From: Kiritimatiellota bacterium
Lineage (GTDB): Bacteria; Verrucomicrobiota; Lentisphaeria; Victivallales; JAADHT01
Reading direction: 5' to 3'
Length of the DNA stretch: 9,484 nt
NCBI GenBank assembly: GCA_013151705.1
Contig: JAADHT010000191.1
Location: 1 to 9,484, forward strand
The notes beneath the pieces were generated by a model. The model saw nothing but the letters and a program-made list of their open reading frames with translations. It was not told the DNA's origin and searched no databases. The first letter of the stretch is position 1, and every line of letters begins with the position of its first letter. The translations under genes and the position numbers were made by a program. Below, one piece after another: positions 5,960 to 9,484 of the stretch.

Positions 5960-6223
5960 ATGAATATTTACGTGGGAAATCTTTCGTACCAAACGACTGA
6001 GCAGGGACTCGAGGACACTTTCGGAGAATTCGGCGAAGTAACCAGCGCTAGAATCATCACCGACCGCGACACCGGCAGATCCAAAGGATTCGGTTTCGTT
6101 GAAATGTCCAACAATGACGAGGCTGCCGCCGCCATCGAAGCTATCAACGACAAAGAGCTGGACGGAAGAAGAGTTAAAGTTAACGAGGCGCGTCCCCGCG
6201 AGGAGCGTCCCCGCAGATACTAA
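5960..6223 (+). CDS. Single-RRM RNA-binding protein
   Basis: The 87-residue product is almost entirely one RNA recognition motif, a fold that binds single-stranded RNA in the cytoplasm. RNP2 is IYVGNL (residues 3-8) and RNP1 is KGFGFVEM (42-49), with the aromatic residues Y4, F44 and F46 in place for stacking on RNA bases. A short basic tail NEARPREERPRRY ends the protein, instead of the long Gly-rich tail of some cyanobacterial or plant homologues. The ATG at 5960 has GGAG 8 bases upstream (5948-5951) and starts exactly at the family's usual MNIYVGNL; the frame is open from 5906, but those residues do not belong to the fold. It has a long structured upstream region and its own terminator. 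Such proteins are often cold- or stress-responsive; targets unknown. Confidence 0.93.
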   Translation: MNIYVGNLSYQTTEQGLEDTFGEFGEVTSARIITDRDTGRSKGFGFVEMSNNDEAAAAIEAINDKELDGRRVKVNEARPREERPRRY

Positions 6224-6235
6224 TCGCGGATGATC

Positions 6236-6263
6236 GGGTTTCGAGCAAGTTTCGAACCCTTTT
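6236..6263 (+). terminator. Weak stem-loop after the RRM gene
   Basis: GGGTT-(T)-CGA (6236-6244) pairs with TCGAACCC (6252-6259) with one bulged T, followed by TTTT (6260-6263). It lies 13 bases after the stop codon. It could be a first, weak terminator ahead of the strong one at 6276-6311. Confidence 0.4.
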
Positions 6264-6275
6264 ATGAGAAATAAT

Positions 6276-6311
6276 CGGCGGTGCGAATATATTCGCGCCG
6301 CCGTTTTTTTT
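6276..6311 (+). terminator. Strong intrinsic terminator of the RRM gene
   Basis: CGGCGG (6276-6281) pairs with CCGCCG (6298-6303); a T-G wobble and GCGAA/TTCGC continue the stem to a TATA loop (6288-6291). Eight T residues follow (6304-6311). This is a textbook rho-independent terminator, about 50 bases past the RRM stop codon. Confidence 0.92.
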
Positions 6312-6439
6312 GGGTCTTTTCAACAAAATACGCGGGGTGATTCTCGCATTGCCGGTTTTAAGTTATACGCAGTACTAGGACGATGATTTTTGACAAAAGG
6401 ACGGTTCACGTCTATTCTATATTTTTTTACAGCCGATAA

Positions 6440-6706
6440 AAAAGGAGAATAGCCGATGAAGCCGTCAAAACACCACCGCGGTCGCCGAATCTCAACGCGT
6501 TCGCGGAGCGTTTCGTACGCACCGTCAAAGAGGAGTGTCTGTGCAAATACATCCTGTTCAGCGGGAATATGCTGAAGCATGTCCTCAAGGAATTCGTCGC
6601 GCATTACCACGCCGAATTATCAAAGAGCACTCCGGAGTTCAATTCTCCGGCTGATTTCCCACGCCTTGGCGCGGTGAAAACAGCGTCCGAAGCAGCTTCC
6701 GGATGA
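6440..6706 (+). pseudogene. C-terminal remnant of a DDE integrase-type transposase
   Basis: Reading + from just after a stop at 6437, the frame gives VKTPPRSPNLNAFAERFVRT (about 6464-6523), then VKEECLCKYILFSGNMLKHV and LKEFVAHYHAE. This matches the end of the integrase core (rve) domain of IS3/IS481-like transposases, where the Glu of NAxAERF is the last catalytic residue of the D-D-E triad. The two catalytic Asp residues and all of the N-terminus are missing: the stop at 6437 closes the frame and the bases before it do not code for integrase in any forward frame. After HYHAE the usual NHQGL-type ending is lost and unrelated residues run to TGA at 6704-6706. I see no inverted-repeat ends. 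A dead insertion-sequence scar, lying where base composition changes. Confidence 0.82.
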
Positions 6707-6955
6707 GTTTTTCCGCGTGTTTTGCGGAAAAACAGGTGTTTCGCGAGACTCGCCAAACTCAAAATCCACAAAATTCAGGCACTTTTTTCAACAGATGAGT
6801 TTTTTGACCCTACGGGATTGACCAACTATCGCTCGATTGGCTTGCTTCACCCCTTATTTTTGCCGGTTTCCATAGAAAAATGGCATTTTTCTCCTTCAGA
6901 ACCCGCACGATTTTCAACTCTCGCAGAAAATATCCGGATTTTTTCGAGATAGCAC

Positions 6956-6983
6956 TTGAAATGTCATTCTTGGACAGTATATT
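6956..6983 (+). promoter_or_regulatory. Candidate promoter of the GntR/LacI regulator gene
   Basis: TTGAAA (6956-6961) and TATATT (6978-6983) are separated by 16 bases and resemble sigma70 boxes. Transcription would start near 6990, leaving a leader of about 75 bases that includes the inverted repeat at 7031-7060. Confidence 0.4.
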
Positions 6984-7030
6984 TACTATTATGGAACGGG
7001 ACGATGCGTTTTATTTTGCTGTGATTTAAG

Positions 7031-7060
7031 TCCTATACAGGAGAACTATGTATTATAGGA
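7031..7060 (+). promoter_or_regulatory. Inverted repeat covering the regulator's ribosome binding site
   Basis: TCCTATA (7031-7037) is exactly complementary to TATAGGA (7054-7060), 16 bases apart. The right arm contains most of AGGAG (7057-7061), the ribosome binding site for the ATG at 7068. In RNA the stem would hide it; in DNA the repeat could be an operator for autoregulation. The loop contains a second AGGAG (7039-7043) and ATG (7048), which open a 29-codon out-of-frame reading frame ending at 7137, overlapping the regulator start. Confidence 0.4.
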
Positions 7061-7067
7061 GTTGTAA

Positions 7068-8198
7068 ATGGAAGCATCAATTATTAGAAAAAGTCAATAC
7101 GAACAAATTGCAGATATTCTTCGGGACGAGATATTAAAAAATAGGTTTGAGAAAAATGCGCGTTTTTATAGCGAGTCTCAGCTTTGCAAGCTTTTTAATA
7201 CAACACATATTACTATAAGAAATTCATTGCGTTGCCTTCAAGAAGAGGGGCTTATCGTCCGTATACATGGGAAAGGAACATTTATTGCCGATTCCACTGT
7301 AAAAAAAGAAGCAACGGTAGGTATTATAATCCCCTCAATGGCTGAAGGGATTTATCCTGAGCTGGTTTTTGCCATGGAAGAAACAGCACATAATTTAGGT
7401 TATGGAGTCCTTTTGTGTAATTCCCTAAATGATTTTGATAGGGAACAGGAGTATTCTCAAAGCCTAATATCCAAAAAAGTTGCCGGTGTTATATTTGATC
7501 CACTTCTAAGTACGACGTATTACGAACAAAATATTATTTGTATAAAAAAATTCATACAAAAACATATACCCGTTGTTACTATAGGTCATTTACCTGAAAC
7601 AGAGAACACATTGGATTATGATTCCGTTGACTGTGATAATATACGAGGAACATATAAATTAATCAATCGCCTGATTCAGTTGGGGCACAAAAGGATAGGT
7701 GTTATCTCCGAACCGTTTAATCCTGATGTTGAAGAAAGAATAGAGGGGTATAAGAAGGCATTGAGAGAAAACGGTATTGAGTTTGATCCCGGCCTGGTAA
7801 AACTAGCGAGGCTGGAATTAAAGGAAGAGAGAAATCCTGGAGCGGTGAAGGCGCTTTTAGGGATGGAAAAGAGGCCAACGGCGATTTTTGCTGTTCATGA
7901 TATTTTGGCGCAGTTTGTCATGAAAATCTTAATGTCTGAATCTATCAGAGTTCCTGAGGATATGGCGGTGGTGGGTTTTGATGACCTGGATTTTTCGGGT
8001 GACTTAGCTGTACCATTAACTACGGTACGATGGTCGAGAAGAGACCAGGGACGCATCGCTGTTGAAATGCTAATCGAACGGATAGAAAGTAAAAGACGTG
8101 AGTTTCAGCATATTCTACTACCCACTAAGTTGATTATTCGACAATCTTGTTCTGGTAAAAAACAGCCTATAAAAAAGGAGGGAATGACTATCCACTAA
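7068..8198 (+). CDS. GntR-LacI hybrid transcriptional regulator (AraR-like)
   Basis: The 376-residue product should be a ligand-controlled DNA-binding regulator, probably responding to a sugar. Residues about 8-75 form a GntR-type winged helix (YEQIADILRDEILKNRF, then SESQLCKLFNTTHITIRNSL and the wing GLIVRIHGKGTFIADS). From about 83 follows a periplasmic-binding-protein-like LacI domain (VGIIIPSMAEGIYPELVFAM; AGVIFDPLL; LGHKRIGVIS; RPTAIFAVHD; DMAVVGFDDLDFSGDLAVPL). This is the AraR architecture, not a classic GntR effector domain. AGGAG lies 6 bases before the ATG. The codons are A+T rich compared with genes left of 6440. It is followed on the same strand by a pseudopilin gene and another exported protein, so these are likely targets. 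Ligand unknown. Confidence 0.92.
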   Translation: MEASIIRKSQYEQIADILRDEILKNRFEKNARFYSESQLCKLFNTTHITIRNSLRCLQEEGLIVRIHGKGTFIADSTVKKEATVGIIIPSMAEGIYPELVFAMEETAHNLGYGVLLCNSLNDFDREQEYSQSLISKKVAGVIFDPLLSTTYYEQNIICIKKFIQKHIPVVTIGHLPETENTLDYDSVDCDNIRGTYKLINRLIQLGHKRIGVISEPFNPDVEERIEGYKKALRENGIEFDPGLVKLARLELKEERNPGAVKALLGMEKRPTAIFAVHDILAQFVMKILMSESIRVPEDMAVVGFDDLDFSGDLAVPLTTVRWSRRDQGRIAVEMLIERIESKRREFQHILLPTKLIIRQSCSGKKQPIKKEGMTIH

Positions 8199-8488
8199 AC
8201 TAGACTCTGTTCGAAAAGTTATCGTCCGCCATGGCGGACTGAGAGCGGTTGAACGCCGGATTTTGACTGAATAAATGAACTAATTCCCTAATAGAGAAAG
8301 GAGGGATCATGGTACTAACAAAAATTGTTTCTAAAATAAAGCAAAGAAATCCGCTACGATTGCGTTGGACGGAAAGTGAGAGAAAAGAGAGAGGGACCGA
8401 GACCGATTTTATAAGTATATGGATAACATTTATAAAAGGTCCAAAAAGTGGCTATCAAATGTTTTTTCGGAATAGGAGGTGCGTTTTT
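8199..8488. other. Spacer between regulator and pseudopilin genes
   Basis: It holds a 16-base perfect palindrome (8224-8239) and an ATG at 8309 with a strong ribosome binding site AAGGAGGG a few bases upstream. That frame is open straight into the pseudopilin gene and would add 60 residues to its start (see the pseudopilin entry). No confident promoter was found; TTGACT near 8264 lacks a good -10 partner. Confidence 0.4.
8224..8239. repeat. 16-base palindrome, loop-less relative of the hairpin repeat
   Basis: GTCCGCCATGGCGGAC is a perfect palindrome. It equals the stem of the repeat at 214-241 (TCCGCC and ATGGCGGAC) with the loop removed. It is GC-rich in an otherwise A+T-rich region. It could also be an operator for the regulator encoded just upstream. 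Confidence 0.45.
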
Positions 8489-9109
8489 ATGCATGAAAAT
8501 CGACGATATGCGTGTTCTCGGCACATGCGAGGCTTTACCTTAATCGAACTTCTCGTTGTTATTGCCATTATCGCCATCCTGGCGGCAATGCTGCTGCCGG
8601 CGCTGAAGCTGGCCAAGGAGGCGGGTAAAAGGGCAGTTTGCCAGGGCAACCTGAAGCAGTTGTCGTTAGGCTTCCAAATGTATTTTCAGGATTATGATGG
8701 CTGGCTAATAAACGGATATAGACCCGGACATATAGTTTGGTATGCTGATCCAGACTATTCTTCCTACTTCGGGCCGACCTGGGGTAAACCTCCATGGGAG
8801 AATATATATCTTAGTACTGACTGCCCATCGGAACCCACTTTCCCTCTTGGAGATTTTATTGCCAATTACTATTCTTGGAGTTGGGGCGCCAGTTGGCGAA
8901 AAATTTCTCAGAAAAAAAATTTTTCTGAGCAGACACTTCTTTCCGAAAGAAAAATTCCGGGTGGAAAAGACTCTTATGCCAACGGTCTTAGTGAAATGTG
9001 GAATTATATAGATTATCGTCACTCCGGTGGAGCAGATTTTCTCTTCTTTGACGGACATGTAGGCTGGATGACGAAAAAGGATATTAAACCGGAAAATCTT
9101 AATAATTGA
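8489..9109 (+). CDS. Prepilin-like protein with H-X9-DG C-terminus
   Basis: The 206-residue product has a type IV prepilin/type II secretion pseudopilin signal: a short leader ending RG (residues 14-15), then the mature start FTLIELLVVIAIIAILAAML with Glu at mature position +5 (E20). A prepilin peptidase should cut after G15; the hydrophobic helix then anchors it or packs into a pseudopilus. Near the C-terminus H178 and D188-G189 form the H-X9-DG motif (RHSGGADFLFFDGH) typical of the greatly expanded pseudopilin-like proteins of Planctomycetes, Verrucomicrobia and Lentisphaerae. The ATG at 8489 has AGGAGGT (8474-8480) 8 bases upstream and gives a normal leader. An in-frame ATG at 8309 also has a strong ribosome binding site and would give a 75-residue leader, which is unusual. 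It sits between a GntR/LacI regulator and another exported protein. Whether it builds a filament or is a lone surface protein is unknown. Confidence 0.92.
   Translation: MHENRRYACSRHMRGFTLIELLVVIAIIAILAAMLLPALKLAKEAGKRAVCQGNLKQLSLGFQMYFQDYDGWLINGYRPGHIVWYADPDYSSYFGPTWGKPPWENIYLSTDCPSEPTFPLGDFIANYYSWSWGASWRKISQKKNFSEQTLLSERKIPGGKDSYANGLSEMWNYIDYRHSGGADFLFFDGHVGWMTKKDIKPENLNN
8907..8929. other. Perfect hairpin with an A8 tract inside the pseudopilin gene
   Basis: CTCAGAAAAA (8907-8916) pairs with TTTTTCTGAG (8920-8929) around three A residues, inside the codons for SQKKNFSE. The eight-A run (8912-8919) next to a five-T run is a possible slippage site, and the stem ends in a T-run that could cause some premature termination. 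It may be a chance result of A+T-rich codons. Confidence 0.4.
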
Positions 9110-9149
9110 TGGGAAAGAGGCTGAAAGTCAATATTGTGGAAAAGAATAA

Positions 9150-9162
9150 TAGGTTAAACCTA
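9150..9162. promoter_or_regulatory. Palindrome overlapping the next ribosome binding site
   Basis: TAGGTT-A-AACCTA is a perfect palindrome with one central base. It overlaps the left edge of TAGGAGG (9161-9167), the ribosome binding site of the gene starting at 9173. It could be an operator or a small RNA stem that limits translation. Confidence 0.35.
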
Positions 9163-9172
9163 GGAGGCAAAG

Positions 9173-9484
9173 ATGGGACGGTATTTTTGGGTGGTGTTTT
9201 TTTGTTTGAGCTTTTTTGGAATTACGCGTGGATTTTCAGAAGAAGTAAATTTCCCGTGGGAAGGGAATAAGCTTGGCATAGATGAAACTGTACCGCCTCC
9301 TTGGACACGGATAGTCGTTAAGGAGAGTAGCAGTACCTATACAATCTCTGTTTGGGGACGAGAGATAAAATTCAATAGAGATTGGCCGTTCCCAGTGCAG
9401 ATTCAGAATCAGGGTAAGAATATGCTGACTGAACCAATCTCCCTTTTCTTAAGTCTTGATGGCAAAAAAAAATCGGAATTACAA
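9173..9484 (+). CDS. Start of a secreted protein, truncated by the window end
   Basis: An ATG at 9173 preceded by TAGGAGG (9161-9167, 5 bases away) opens a frame that stays open for 104 codons to the last base. The product begins with a signal peptide (MGRYFWVVFFCLSFFGITRG, then probably cut near FS-EE at 22-23). The visible mature part, including PPPWTRIVVKES and SVWGREIKF, looks beta-rich. From memory it resembles the N-terminal domain of large secreted glycoside-hydrolase-like proteins (DUF6067/GH123-like) in Lentisphaerota; this is a weak suggestion. It follows the pseudopilin gene by 63 bases on the same strand and is likely co-transcribed or co-regulated with it. Catalytic residues, if any, lie outside the window. 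Confidence 0.75.
   Translation, partial: MGRYFWVVFFCLSFFGITRGFSEEVNFPWEGNKLGIDETVPPPWTRIVVKESSSTYTISVWGREIKFNRDWPFPVQIQNQGKNMLTEPISLFLSLDGKKKSELQ

Larger units (their letters stand above)
6707..7067. other. A+T-rich non-coding stretch before the regulator gene
   Basis: I see no gene. An open frame from a TTG at 6722 to 6952 lacks a ribosome binding site and starts inside a hairpin, so I leave it out. Two clean stem-loops lie here: GTTTTTCCGC/GCGGAAAAAC (6707-6716 and 6724-6733), directly after the transposase remnant, and AGAAAAAT-ggc-ATTTTTCT (6874-6892). The right end holds a candidate promoter (6956-6983) and the inverted repeat over the regulator's ribosome binding site (7031-7060). Confidence 0.5.

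Noticed and set aside
6456..6560. ATG with a good AGGAG upstream at the transposase remnant
   Set aside because: This ATG is out of frame with the integrase residues and gives a short Arg/Ser-rich peptide; the integrase frame itself has no start codon here.
6722..6952. 76-codon + frame starting at TTG
   Set aside because: It starts inside a perfect hairpin, lacks a ribosome binding site and has no recognisable domain.
1..9484. tRNA, rRNA, CRISPR array, known riboswitch
   Set aside because: No cloverleaf, no repeat-spacer array and no riboswitch core was recognised by eye on either strand; a covariance-model scan would be decisive.

Overview
The window reads like a PVC-superphylum bacterium, most likely Lentisphaerota or a related Verrucomicrobiota lineage. 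This is inferred from family content: a GntR-LacI fusion regulator beside a short pseudopilin with an H-X9-DG C-terminus, several secreted proteins of unknown family, and short hairpin repeats between genes. No rRNA, tRNA or CRISPR array is visible.

Layout. Bases 1-307 hold no gene but carry two related hairpin repeats. A FabZ/ApeI-like hot-dog dehydratase follows on + (308-703). Converging on it are two minus-strand genes for exported proteins, a small lipoprotein (2251-1826) and then a 295-residue secreted protein (1728-841), behind a good sigma70-type promoter. Next is a minus-strand cluster read in the order ECF sigma factor (5280-4720), zinc-finger membrane anti-sigma factor (4532-3966), highly charged exported helical protein (3924-3328) and TlyA rRNA 2'-O-methyltransferase (3334-2582). 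The last two overlap by 7 bases. This resembles an envelope-stress module with an rRNA methyltransferase attached. A single-RRM RNA-binding protein (5960-6223, +) diverges from the sigma gene across about 680 bases of structured non-coding DNA and ends at a strong intrinsic terminator.

At 6440-6706 lies a 5'-truncated DDE-integrase remnant. From there rightward the base composition becomes visibly more A+T rich. The right part carries a GntR/LacI-type regulator (7068-8198), a pseudopilin (8489-9109) and the start of another secreted protein (9173 to beyond the window end), all on +. My reading is a carbohydrate-responsive regulator controlling a surface or secreted cassette, set beside a mobile-element scar.

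The items most worth a second look are the regulator-pseudopilin-secreted protein cassette, the coupling of tlyA to an ECF module, a hairpin repeat family with a compensatory base change, and an inverted repeat that covers the ribosome binding site of the regulator gene. No completely new system can be proven from this window.
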